From: Aporrectodea caliginosa
Lineage: Eukaryota > Annelida > Clitellata > Crassiclitellata > Lumbricidae
DNA: 64,000 bases
Assembly: GCA_020284085.1 (NCBI GenBank)
Contig: JACEVL010000467.1
Location: 1,057,501-1,121,500, forward strand
Reading direction: 5' to 3'
Shown piece after piece: positions 12,105 through 34,265 of the stretch (within the stretch, counting starts at the first letter, position 1; every line of letters begins with the position of its first letter). The notes under the pieces were generated by a model, which made no database searches, was not told where the DNA came from, and saw only the letters and a list, made by a program, of their open reading frames with translations. Made by a program: the position numbers and the translations under genes.

Positions 12105-12324
12105 CTTTTCCGCTGACCACTGTGACAACCAGACTTGCTTTAGGGTCCAGAGATCGTTGAGAATGCGTTTTCCACAGATGATTTCCAGAGACAAGGGTTC
12201 AGGAATTGAGAGCTTATTGCGTAGCAACTGCTTAACGTGAAAGACACACGTCCTGATGGAACAGCGAATGAATTTGTACGCCAGTGACGGCAAATGGTAA
12301 CCATCAACATCCTCCGCTCCAAGC
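12105..12324 (-). CDS. PCGF1: PCGF1 exon: RAWUL domain, C-terminal part
   Basis: Acceptor 'ttgatgtatag' ends at 12325. The exon reads [20 protein letters not shown] through [20 protein letters not shown]. After AAG at 12105 a strong donor (GTAAGG) occurs, and vertebrate PCGF1 continues from this point with about a dozen more residues, so a further exon is expected. None was recognised between 10150 and 12095. If the donor is not used, the frame stops at 12069 after VRSMLELDGSF. Confidence 0.85.
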
Positions 12325-15300
12325 CTATACATCAACACACAACAAAACTGTATTGTATCTGAACATTTATAAAGTGCCTATTCAGAGGAGCTCTCAGTGT
12401 AGAAGCCCTGGGGAAAGAGAAACGTCTTCAGGAACGAGCAGATGGGGAAAGAGAAACGTCTTCACTGAACACTGAACAGCTCTTGAAAGATGCTGCGGAT
12501 TAATGATCCAGCTTGGGACTCCTTTGCAATCCTGATATTTTATGTTGAAATGTCAAGTAGTTTTTTATTTGGCTTCAATAAAAAGTTTTATTGATTGATT
12601 GATTACTACCTTGTACAATTACAACTAAGTTATTATAGTAATAATATTCGCTTATTAATTCAAAGTAACAAGTACACAGTAAGACTACATGATACAGTAG
12701 TAACAGATGATAACAAGTTTAACAGGAGCCGAATTTAACTGTATGGCAGCCTACAAGGCACCCATCTGTCCTACTGCTCATTTTACAGTCACCCCTAGGG
12801 AGTGTAAGGCTGAGTCAACCGTATGGGGCTAGCAGGTATCAAACCCGCGCTCTTCTGATCTTCGTGCCAGTGTGTTTCGTTTCAACCATTTCTCCGCCTC
12901 ACATATCAAACAGAATCTCATATTTCTTATCATGCCATCCTTATATTGTTATACCATACTTATTTATATTTGGATCCTAAATAAAGTCACGTACTGGTAT
13001 TTTTCCAGGCAGAACGACACCATTTCATCATTCCTGTAGTAATGAGCCTCAGGGTCCGTGTAGACTGTTGACAGACGATTTGATGAATTCGAGTCTTCTA
13101 CACAAAATTTGACACAGCAATAAACAACACAGAAGAAGAGCAGTCCCATTCACGTGTACATGTATGTATGTACGTATTGATATGGACAGGGGTGGAGCAG
13201 AATTTAGATGTTTAATTAAAAATCACGCACTATATAAGAGGGGTCAGTAATTCTCAGTTCTTTTTTTCTGCTATACTAAGAACAGTGTACCGTTATTATG
13301 ACTTAGCCTTTATCACACCTTCACATGGCATTTATTGCTTATCATCTTTATAATTCACCATCAAGCCATCTGCCACTGGCTTTATTGACTGGGCCCCTAA
13401 CCAGCGGGATTGATCCCTTCTAGGAGTGCCCTTTGTTCCCAATGATATAATTTAGCTTTCATCTACAAAGTAGCAATCACTATAAACTTTATTTAGATTA
13501 AACAAGTAGAGTAATAATAATATTGAATAGCTAACATTTAACTGAATTTGGCACAGGCAGTGCTTTGTCAGGTACTTAATTTGCACTATACTAAGTCTCC
13601 ACAAACATACATACATATATACATATACACAAATACAGTAGTTCATATGAGCAAAACTGGCCTATCTATGAAAAACACAAGAACATACAAACACTTCTGA
13701 AGTTTTCTATACATTCACCATGTCATATCTATGTGTATGTTTTGTATGGATTTTAAAATTAAAGCAGATTATATGAGAAATTCTGTTACACTGTAAATTA
13801 AAGTATGAACTAGTTTGACATAACACCCACCTTCTTTTTGCTCTCTGATTAAACATCGAGACTTGTAGAAGTCCTGTTTTCGTTTTTCCTCATCTACAAT
13901 AAAACAATAATAAGTAACTTATAATAGCTTAGTATGTATGTATGTATGTATGAGCACTTGAACCAAAGCTGCCCTTCAAGATTTCTATTCAGAACCTCTC
14001 CGATTGACGGCCAGCGGACACTGAATCGGAGTTTCACCCCTTAAAACAATATAGGAATCCATTAAATTGAAGGACTCTTGCAGGGTCAACGGGCAAAAGT
14101 TTAGGTGGATTCAAACATTTAGCCCTCCGGCATAGGCACCGAACATGAGGTACCTACATGGCACAATATTCTCCACGAATGGATTGTATAAATGTACAGT
14201 TATGCGCCCCACGGTGTTATGTTAGTGTCACTGTTGACAAAGATAATTTCCAAATCATCTTGATCTGAAATTAGCATATGTTATATTCAGAAATTACTAA
14301 AATAATCTGAAGCTATTTGGAATAAGGGCAGGTTATAGCAGAATTCTGTTAGACTGCAAATTAAGATTAGGAACTAGTTCAACATAGCACCCACCTTCTT
14401 TCTGCTCTCTGATTAAACCTCGAGACTTGTAGAAGTCCTGTTTTCGCTTTTCCTCATCTACAGTAAAACAATTATAAATAACAATTATTCTGATGTTAGT
14501 GCCACCGTTGATAATGGTAATCTGCATATCATATTGATCTGAAATCAGTATCTCACCTATTCAGAAATTAATAAAATAATCTGAGGATATTTGGAATAAA
14601 CTATTTTAGACTTCATAAATTTATTCTTAAGCTTTTCATTAGTTCAATTGGATAAACATTGCAAACGTTGAACAGCTGGTTATCAAGCCAGTTACTCTCT
14701 TACACTGATAGTACAGAACTTCTCCACTGAACTCACCTTCGTAGAGACCTGGTACCAGTTTGAACACAATGTCCTGCATGACTCGATCTGCCTTCAGGTT
14801 CATCAGAGGCTGTGTCTCGTGTATCTTCAGGCTGCACTGTGGACAGACTTTGCTGTTCTGAAGAAACTTCACCACACAACTCTTGCAGACTGCCCCAAGA
14901 ACAGAGTCACAAACAACACAGTAAAATTACTACACAGATTTAAAAGGCACAAAACTTCTAAATCCTTAGGTACGTGAGACATAAGATGCAAATTTACAGA
15001 GACATTCCATTGTTGAGCATGATAGCTGATAAGTTAGAGCACTCCAAGTATGGGTTGACCCTCCACAGAGGCGATCACTGTGTGGGGACCTTGAGCAAGT
15101 CCTTCACTCATAATTGCTCAGCATCATTAATGCTCTGCTGTATGGTCGTGTGTGCACTTCTGAGCTTTTGAAGGAGTGCAATATCAAATACAGTTGTACT
15201 GTATTGTATTAATGACTTGTTCAAGTATAACATATGGCTTAATCCTTTAACAATGAGCTGCATTGGTTTCCCAGTTTGTTTTCTTTAATTAAGTGCCTGA

Positions 15301-16303
15301 CAAACGCACTGCGCTGTACACTTACATGTTATGCAATTGAAACAATCTTAACTACTAACAGAACAGACAGCCTGCAATACACGGCGCTAATAGCACCCTA
15401 CACCTAGCACCCTTTGCACTGTTAGTACACGCTCATCGTTAAAGGGTTAAAGGATAGACAATGATAAACAAGCAAAGCGAACACACAGACTTTTGATTTC
15501 GGTAGCTGTCAACAGATACATATAGGAAACTGTTTTACTCATAATTTGAAAATGGTTAGGAATTTAGTCCATAGTCATAGTTTATGTTAGTGGACCAGAT
15601 TGCAGCGGAATGTATTAGGTCTTGGTTTTTTTACATGAAATTATTAAATTTGCAAAGGTGTTATAAGGTTAGGCATTAACGACTTGCTCACGTACAACAC
15701 GTAGCTTAAGGTGATCATATCAGAGAAGGCTAGAACCTACACAACGCATCAGAAGGCGAACAATTAACCAATCCACCATCACAATATAATATAATACTAA
15801 TACTTATTGCAGCATGTTACCATGCAACTAAAGGCTCCATGTAAATGCTTTGAAACAAACATACATATATACATTTCACAATGTAGATGCTGCAGCACTA
15901 GCATGTGCATATATTATATTTTGCTATATGAAATCATCGTAATTACTTCAGAGCTTTGGAAAAGGAAATGATGTTAGCATATGGAGAGGGAAGGAGAAAA
16001 CAAGGACGACCAAGGATAAAGTGGATGGACGAGATACATGAAATAACTAGAATGAATTTGACAGAACTGAGAGATGCGACGGCGGACAGAAGAAAATGGA
16101 GGAACTTGATCATGACGGTCGCCAGGGTTCAACGAACTGACAGCACAAGGTAACAAGGTAACAAGGTATATGAAATCAAGTAATGTATTATAATTGTTAC
16201 ATGTATGAAGGCATTCTGTAATGGTTGTTGCTTCGATGAAGTAGCCAGCACAGAGAGAACAAACTATGTGAGGATTTATGTCTCGTATTCGGATCTTCAG
16301 AGG
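12105..16303 (-). CDS. PCGF1: PCGF1-like Polycomb group RING finger protein (joined exons)
   Basis: Exons in transcript order: 16303-16201, 14889-14737, 14457-14395 and/or 13893-13831, 13097-12995, 12324-12105. Every junction has GT-AG borders and compatible phase; with one copy of the duplicated exon the model gives 214 codons. The RING finger reads CSLCAGYF...TECLHTFCKSC...KVCPQC, with all C3HC4 ligands present. After it come [20 protein letters not shown] and the Arg/Lys-rich segment [15 protein letters not shown]. The C-terminal half, [18 protein letters not shown] to LKQVWLSQW, is the RAWUL ubiquitin-like domain. The [15 protein letters not shown] and IHETQPL spellings point to PCGF1 (NSPC1) rather than PCGF2/4. 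PCGF1 pairs with RING1/RNF2 and BCOR-KDM2B in variant PRC1.1, which ubiquitinates histone H2A. The N-terminal 20-25 codons upstream of 16303 were not found, and the C-terminus is uncertain (see the last exon). Confidence 0.9.
12715..12905 (-). mobile_element. SINE family C
   Basis: A block with 'tgtatggcagcctacaagg', 'catctgtcctactgctca', 'aaggctgagtcaacc' and 'ggtatcaaacccgcgctctt', shared with 45670-45845, 45896-45965 and 46563-46815. On the minus strand it has a B-box-like GGTTTGATACC and an A-box-like stretch, so a tRNA-derived SINE is likely. Confidence 0.75.
12995..13097 (-). CDS. PCGF1: PCGF1 exon: start of RAWUL domain
   Basis: Acceptor 'aaattttgtgtag', donor 'gtacgt', 103 nt, phase 1 in and 2 out. 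It encodes [20 protein letters not shown], matching the DHSKAHYYRYDEQLNLCLE region of vertebrate PCGF1. Confidence 0.9.
13831..13893 (-). CDS. PCGF1: PCGF1 duplicated exon, copy 2
   Basis: Same 63-nt length, phases and splice signals (acceptor 'ttttattgtag', donor 'gtgggtgt') as copy 1. It differs at three positions, of which two are silent and one changes SRGL to SRCL. Using either copy, or both, preserves the frame. Whether it is used cannot be told from sequence. Flanking intron is also shared, so this is a segmental duplication and not a retrocopy. Confidence 0.75.
13945..14165 (-). mobile_element. SINE family D, degenerate copy inside the PCGF1 duplication
   Basis: Contains 'gacactgaatcggagtttca' and 'aggtggattcaaacatttag...cggcataggcaccgaacat', the same series as 18955-19190. 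The B box is present on the minus strand in decayed form. Confidence 0.7.
14395..14457 (-). CDS. PCGF1: PCGF1 duplicated exon, copy 1
   Basis: Acceptor 'ttttactgtag', donor 'gtgggtgc', 63 nt, phase 1 in and 1 out. It encodes [20 protein letters not shown] after a split Asp codon, matching the EEK..(E/D)FY.SRGL segment of PCGF1. The family-typical Gly in SRGL is kept, so this is likely the ancestral copy. Confidence 0.9.
14737..14889 (-). CDS. PCGF1: PCGF1 exon: second half of RING and linker
   Basis: Acceptor 'cttggggcag', donor 'gtgagt', 153 nt, phase 1 in and 1 out. It encodes [19 protein letters not shown] and [14 protein letters not shown]. The close match to family sequence through the whole exon leaves little doubt. 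Confidence 0.93.
15030..15190 (+). mobile_element. SINE family D, 3' part
   Basis: Reads 'gggaccttgagcaagtcctt' and 'cactcataattgctcagc', then a TGTATTG-like tail. It is the complement of the family D copies on the minus strand. Confidence 0.65.
15285..15405 (-). mobile_element. SINE family B, 3' fragment
   Basis: Reverse complement of the middle and 3' part of the element at 27330-27630, sharing 'agacagcctgcaatacacgg', 'ctgcgctgtacacttacatg' and 'gcctgacaaacgcact'. Confidence 0.75.
15945..16165 (+). mobile_element. LINE polyprotein C-terminal remnant
   Basis: The frame 15956-16153 reads [20 protein letters not shown] and [15 protein letters not shown]. This is the GRPR..W.D.I......L.......DR..WR motif that closes many non-LTR retrotransposon polyproteins. 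It ends at a stop followed by GTAACAAG repeats, the likely 3' tail. It abuts the RING exon of PCGF1 (donor at 16200), on the opposite strand. Confidence 0.75.
16201..16303 (-). CDS. PCGF1: PCGF1 exon: first half of the RING finger
   Basis: Acceptor 'tttcatttgcag' precedes CCT at 16303; donor 'gtaaca' follows 16201. 103 nt, enters in phase 0 and leaves in phase 1. It encodes [20 protein letters not shown] and the start of the H4 motif. The split Phe codon (T + TC) is completed by the next exon, restoring TFCKSC. Confidence 0.92.
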
Positions 16304-17315
16304 CTGCAAATGAAACCAATAAACAGAAACTGTAATACCACAAAGCTTGCATGTTACAATGTAAGCATTTACCAGTAATGCTACACATTGAGATACCAAA
16401 TACCAACTACTAAGTTTACTACGCTTAATTTTCCAGAAAGCGTCACCCATCGTTTGCATACTTTTATCAACATGTCTATCCCAGATTGCGAGAGAAACTA
16501 CAGCGTTGCAGCCAGTTGTAAGGACTATCGTAAGTAAGTAAATTGCAGTAAGTAACAGTGTTGTTCAACATACTTTAGTTGGTATCAATATATTAACATA
16601 TGGCTGAGTAAACAAAGTTTTAAAAGTCTTCAAATGTATCAATACATTAAGAAATTGGGAAGTTTCTGTGATGCATGTAAGAATGTCTGAGAAAGCGTTC
16701 TTGCAAAATGCATTTCATCAGACAAACTAATGCAGATACAAATCATGTTTTGTGTGTGTACTTTAAAGTCCTTCAGATCTACAGCGTTGAGCTGATCGAC
16801 ATGTCATCAGGGAGTCCCACTTTTGGCTTATTTACGAATGATAGCCCTTACAGTGCTCTACTTTTTCACACAATCTGGGGTAGCCATATTGTTTAAAGTT
16901 TTCCACATCAGATGTTTCTCAAAAAAAGCCCACAACCTGACCTCATGCTTTCTAAGAAATGGTATTATAAATGTAAGACACAACATACAGGACATCTTGC
17001 ATACCAGTACTAGGCGACCTTTCCTTACTGTTGCATGTAAAAACAACAGAATTCTGGTTTCTCATATACCACACTTTAAAGACGAGTTCCAAAAACCGAA
17101 GACGAGTTCCAAAAACCGGTGCGTCATAAATGACAAAATATGATAAATCGGGTGACTGTTTATCCAGGTCGATCCGAATCCCCGAAAGTGGTGAACATGC
17201 CAAATTGACCGAATTTTTATACCAAGCGTTCCAATTCCGAAAACTAAGATGTTCTAGCCGGCAGTATCCTATATAGTATATTAAAAACTATCCTTAAAAG
17301 TTAAATTTGCACAAA

Positions 17316-17490
17316 TACTGGGCAAATTTATAGTATCGTGGGCTGAAGGATTATATCTTTGGGTATGCTGCTCGGACGTGTACCAGGTTTTCTAACAACG
17401 ACACTAACCCTAACCCTAACCGACCCCCACGACGCCAGTAAACTTACGCACTATATCCTTCAGCCTCTGATACTATAACCTTGCCCAAAT
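17316..17490. repeat. Imperfect inverted repeat with telomere-like core
   Basis: The left arm, 17316-17356 ('actgggcaaatttatagtat', 'gggctgaaggattatat'), is the near complement of 17451-17490. The loop holds three CCCTAA-like units (17404-17421). Outer sequences near 17160-17190 and 17545-17575 ('gaatccccg') are also inverted, so a larger MITE-like element is likely. Confidence 0.65.
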
Positions 17491-17664
17491 AATGTTGTTT
17501 TCAGATTTTGGGGTATCCGGTGGACATTCAACTTCGAGGGTCTATTTGGCGGTTCCGGGGATTCCTTTTGAACCCTATTTATCGACCACGTTAACTGAGT
17601 TAATGAAATAAATATGGCAAACCATATTGTCCAATAAATATTAATACCTCATCCATGTCTAATT

Positions 17665-17697
17665 ATGCACTTTATTTCGTCCTGAAATAAAGTGCAT
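17665..17697. repeat. Perfect 14-bp stem hairpin
   Basis: ATGCACTTTATTTC pairs exactly with GAAATAAAGTGCAT across a 5-nt loop. Confidence 0.9.
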
Positions 17698-17867
17698 TAG
17701 TTCTAATTCAATTTTAATTCATTCCACGGTCGCGAAGAGAGCGATAATACAATATCCAACTAGCATAGATTACAGATTAAAACATGTTGCCATCGTTTCT
17801 TGAAATGATTATATCTATGGATGAAAAAGCGTAATTATAACAAGACCTGGTCGTGGATAGGCCTACA

Positions 17868-17911
17868 GCACAGAATAGATAAAGCGTAGCTACGTATTAT
17901 CTATTCTGTGC
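17868..17911. repeat. Perfect 15-bp stem hairpin
   Basis: GCACAGAATAGATAA pairs exactly with TTATCTATTCTGTGC. The 14-nt loop is itself nearly palindromic (cgtagctacg). Sequence beyond it (17939-17965) repeats the 'cccccacgacgcc' motif of the neighbouring inverted repeat. Confidence 0.9.
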
Positions 17912-18589
17912 CTAAAGTCACAGTACGACGCCTGACCTGACACTAACCGTCCCCCACGACGCCGAACTGACCCTAAACTACCTTACGACGCCTAGCCTGA
18001 TCCATAATTTAAGAGATAGAATAATGCTTTTCAGCCTCTGACTGAACTGAAACAGGATTATTTAAAAACTAAGTAGTAAGTAGGCCTATGCAGTGCTTTT
18101 TTCTAGAAAAAAGGTTCCGGAACTGAACAAATTCAAAACAAAAAACCTTTATGCTAATATTTCTGTTTCATATGTGTCAGTATCAATAAATACTGAAAGC
18201 ACTGAAATTAAAGTAGGGGCCTATCTAAATAATTTAAAATAATTTTTAAAAAAGATTTAAATTAACTAAATTATTTGTAATGTTTTAAGCCTGTCATGTA
18301 CAGTGCTGTGTTGTGTTGTGATATGACCTCCGACCTAGGCCCCACCCCTTCGTCATTCCAGCAAAGGACAGCAAGAACTTTCTACCGCGCATGCTGCATA
18401 AAAACACTTATTAGCTGCCCTGTGTGGTCTTACATTCCATATAGTGTACAACAATCCAATACTTTTATCCAGTATAGATATGAACATTACCCATATCTAT
18501 AATTAGTCTTAGCTCCTTTATAATAACAATAAGTTACGCACTTTTGTCGTTGGCTGCGTTATGACAGCCAGTTTTGAATAAACGAAAAT

Positions 18590-18760
18590 ACAATACAATA
18601 CAATACCAATGCTTCTCATTAAAAATATACTTATTTATTTACATACTTACATACTTACTTACATACTTAGTTACTTACTTACTTACCTACCTACCTACCT
18701 ACCTACCTACCTACCTACCTACCTACCAACCTACCTACTTACTTACTTACTTAGCCAGAA
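18590..18760. repeat. (TACTTA)/(CTAC)n microsatellite
   Basis: TACTTA-type units pass into about 14 CTAC units and back again. Confidence 0.95.
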
Positions 18761-18761
18761 A

Positions 18762-18900
18762 ACAATGGCGACTGTCGCCATGACTGTCGCCCACCTCGAC
18801 AAGAAAACGACTGAGCGTCGTCTTGAATGTGACTCAGAAAAGCCACCTCAACCAATGAGAAGTGACCGCGCTCCATTTCGTACGCTACCTACCATAAGTA
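18762..18900 (-). promoter_or_regulatory. Candidate promoter or first exon of PCGF1
   Basis: A CpG-richer island in AT-rich surroundings. On the minus strand an ATTGG (CCAAT complement, near 18853-18857) lies upstream of a short ATGGCGACAGTCGCC context, with a GTAAGT-like donor at the start of the TACTTA microsatellite. It lies between the PCGF1 RING exon and the next gene, where a PCGF1 start is expected. No PCGF1 N-terminal residues were recognised, so this stays a guess. Confidence 0.3.
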
Positions 18901-18954
18901 GGCCATGTATTGTATACGGTTTACTGCGTTAATTCTCAGTATTGTATTGTATTG

Positions 18955-19190
18955 TATTGTATTTGAACACTTGTTATAGCGCCCCTACCAGATTGCCCAT
19001 TCAGAGGCGCTCCCGACTACTGCGCGGACGCTGAATCGGAGTTTCACGCCCAAGCGCATGAACAATTGCGAGTGAAGGACTTGCCCAGGGTCCCTACGCG
19101 GCGGCTTTGAGGTGGATTTGAACCCGCAACCCTCCAGCTGCAAGGCACCGAACATACCCCTATACCACCGCGCCCCAGTTGTATTGTGTT
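18955..19190 (-). mobile_element. SINE family D, best copy
   Basis: Contains 'gacgctgaatcggagtttca', 'agtgaaggacttgcccaggg' and 'ggatttgaacccgcaaccct'. On the minus strand the last gives the B box GGTTGCGGGTTCAAATCC. Flanked by GTATT repeats on both sides, the likely tail. Reads as a tRNA-derived SINE. Confidence 0.8.
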
Positions 19191-19194
19191 GTGT

Positions 19195-19365
19195 TGTATT
19201 GTATTGTATTGTACTCCACGTTTATATTGCGACCGAGCCACCCGCAGTAAAGATCCGAGAAATTATAATCTCTGATAAACCGACCGACCCGGAATCGAAC
19301 CCGGGCCGCCTCGTGGCGAGCGGGGTACCAACCCACTCGGCCACTCAGGATCTCCCAGTGGTCTT
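19195..19365 (-). mobile_element. SINE family F with tRNA-like head
   Basis: On the minus strand it begins with an A-box-like GTGGCCGAGTGGG and a B box GGGTTCGATTCC. It continues into a non-tRNA body and ends in ACAAT repeats. The tRNA part loosely resembles tRNA-Gly(GCC), but the acceptor arms do not pair. Confidence 0.7.
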
Positions 19366-19399
19366 CGATCACAGACGAGGTTTCCATAAGAAAACAGGT

Positions 19400-21300
19400 T
19401 CTTTACACCTTCAAACTTTTCTCCTCATTTTCTTAGCTATTTCTCAACCCCAGAACCCAAAAATACATTACCACATATAGTTTCGAGTCCTGGATCCAAT
19501 CATGTAAGTTTCGTCGCAAAGATCGAAACTTTTGAAAATATAGATGTATGACCGATTTTTGAAGTCTTTTTCAGCAAGGCATTTCGACGTGTTTGGCAGT
19601 CAAGGCTTGGACACATGCAAACAGTCGGTCAATGTATTGAGCTTAGGCCTACGTTGAACGGCTGACGATGAAGTCGAGGATTACCTGATTTCTGACGATG
19701 GTAGCTGTTTTCCTTAAGCGGTAAGTCCATATCAAGTCTTATTTTCGATGAAATTTGTCAAAATCATGGAAAACACGTGCTGTCTAAAATTTACTTTGAA
19801 CACATTTTGTCGGGTTATCGTGTTTTTAATTTTCACCATCGCCATCTGGCGAATACAATTGGGTCATTCGTAGCTGTTTTAGTGGAGTTTTACGAATGAA
19901 AAGAGATGTCTTTCGCATTTATTTATTTTCTGAATTTCTAAAACAGCTTTATGACATGACTAGAATTAATCGAGGACTCAAGGAAATCAAGCACAAATGT
20001 TTTAAAAACTTTTTAAAACAGCCGTGGTAAATTTGATTAATTGTGTAATAAATTTATGTAGCTCAATGTATTTAATTATTTATGCGTGCATGTATGTATA
20101 TGTATGCATGTGTTAATTTTTGTCTGAATCTATGTATGTAGGCTATGTATGTATGCATGTATGTATGTATAGATAATAAGATACTTATATACATGTATGA
20201 ATGTATGAACGTTTGGGTCTAAAATAGTGCGTTTTCTGCAACATAGTGTGCTGTTGATTTGTCTGGAGTGTGCATTGTCTAGTATGAATGCTGTGGAGAT
20301 GAGCTTAAGTCGACTATACACGATTTCAGCTTCACAGTTTGAGGAAGAGTGTGCAGTAGGGTGCAATATGGTACATCATGTGCCCCAAATATTTCAAAAG
20401 TGTTTGTCCCTATTTCATTCCTTTTCCTATTACTGAAATTTAATAGTGTGTTTAAAATTTGGCAATATTCTGACATACATTAGGTATCCCACACAACAAC
20501 TGAAGTTTTACACTAGCGAACCATTACGAAGCACTCAATGTAATCAATGACTGTGCTGAGAGAGTAGTGAAGATCTGCTCGGATTTCTGTCAGTATACCA
20601 TTAAGCCTTTGAAAGACTGCACTTCATTAAGGGCGACGTCCGTAGAACAGAATAGGTTTATATTCGAATGGATTAATCGTGATCGTAATCGTAAATCGTA
20701 ATCGTGAGCTACAAACTTCTAAAGCGCAACTCGAAAGCCAAGCGCAAGGCACCAGCTAATTCACGAGCGCTGCGTCGAGTCAGTGGGGTTGTCCAAAGGA
20801 TTGTCAGACGGAGTTCCAAGTCCGGTTGCCAGAGGGTCAGGTTATATTAAGATTAGATAAATGTTGGATTTGATTTTTCTTGATCTGGTCACTACAATAT
20901 CTTAAAGTTGTCTGAAGTGGATTAGAATTGACTATATTATATAAAATTAGAAAAGACTAGATTAGAACAGGTTAGAACATATATAGAATCAATAGAACAT
21001 ATGAGACTAATCGATTGTGTTTGATTTTATCTGACCATTTGCCAATCCAATACACCAAATTTTGAATCTTTGTCAGAGAAGTCTTTAAAGAGAGCATCAT
21101 ATCGTAGATGAAAATATATGAATAAAAAAGAGACAGCCAACAGAAAAACAACAGATAAACAGATAGGTGAGCAGAGTTTAATGTTTGTCATGTGCAAATG
21201 CTGCAGAAGATGCACGGCTTCAGCAGCTGCTGCAAGTAACGATACAGCATCCGAGACCGTCTTCATCCTCCATTGAGCAGGTGGTTCATCATCAGCAACC
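19400..21300. other. Intergenic DNA between PCGF1 and the calmodulin-like gene
   Basis: No exon recognised. Contains an ATGT microsatellite (about 20080-20170) and AT-rich sequence. It includes the 3' flank of the minus-strand EF-hand gene that stops at 21303. Confidence 0.5.
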
Positions 21301-21302
21301 GA

Positions 21303-33415
<12,113 letters not shown>

Positions 33416-33694
33416 ATTGTTTAGAAATTCGTAACCGTCAACGGTGTGATAGATAGCCTGTGTTTTCAATTCAGCTGAAGTACAATGACTGTTGAGCAAT
33501 AGAATGCCTGTTTTGCCAATGCAAATGACTTAGCGACACTACACAGGTCGACGCTGTTGCTATCGATTGCCGTAAACGTTATAGGCTTTCATAACATTTT
33601 TGTTTTCACTCGTCGTCAATGGTGACCACAAACTTAGCGATAAGTCATACAATCGATAAACAGCCTACAGGCCTCTGTCTTCTTATTTATGGTT

Positions 33695-33830
33695 ATATGG
33701 CCATGGATATGTCAATAGCATAATGTGCCTATATATATATATATATATATAATATATATATACTTTCACATAGACTAATATATTATATATATATAGGCAC
33801 ATTATGCTATTTACATATCCATGGCCATAT
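33695..33830. repeat. Long hairpin upstream of the calmodulin-like gene
   Basis: Arms of about 45 bp, 33695-33740 and 33785-33830, including 'ggccatggatatgtcaatag' and 'cataatgtgcctatatat', are complementary with about one mismatch. The loop of about 44 nt is TA-rich. It starts 280 bp upstream of the start codon. Confidence 0.85.
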
Positions 33831-33844
33831 ATCAGAATTTATAA

Positions 33845-34205
<361 letters not shown>

Positions 34206-34265
34206 AAGAAATATATGCGCAGCTATGAATAAAGACAATATAATATTTATATATCTATCTATATA

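Larger units (their letters stand above)
13776..14610. repeat. Tandem segmental duplication within PCGF1
   Basis: 14335-14610 matches 13776-13915 joined to 14207-14330. Shared landmarks are 'attctgtta.actg.aaatta', the 63-bp exon, 'aaaacaat.ataa.taac', 'gatgttagtg.cac.gttga' and 'aataatctga.g.tatttgg'. Copy 2 is interrupted by about 290 bp holding a SINE, so the SINE came after the duplication or was lost from copy 1. Confidence 0.8.
16304..18580. other. PCGF1 upstream or intron region without recognised exon
   Basis: No N-terminal PCGF1 exon was recognised here. The region holds an imperfect inverted-repeat element (about 17150-17590) and two short perfect hairpins (17665-17697, 17868-17911). 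A 20-bp direct duplication, 'agacgagttccaaaaaccg', lies near 17080-17118. Confidence 0.5.

Noticed and set aside
15974..16459. 161-codon minus-strand frame as a single PCGF1 exon
   Set aside because: Only the central part (16201-16303) matches the family. The rest is intron read through, as shown by the matching splice sites on both sides.
17404..17421. True telomere or chromosome end
   Set aside because: Only three hexamers inside an inverted repeat, with ordinary DNA on both sides.
19259..19340. Functional tRNA-Gly gene on the minus strand
   Set aside because: A and B boxes are present but the acceptor and anticodon stems do not pair properly, and a SINE body with an ACAAT tail follows.
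20279..20473. Last exon of the calmodulin-like gene reading EYCQILNTLLNF
   Set aside because: The acceptor lacks a pyrimidine tract, and the exon at 21303-21337 gives a better EF4 exit helix and an early stop.
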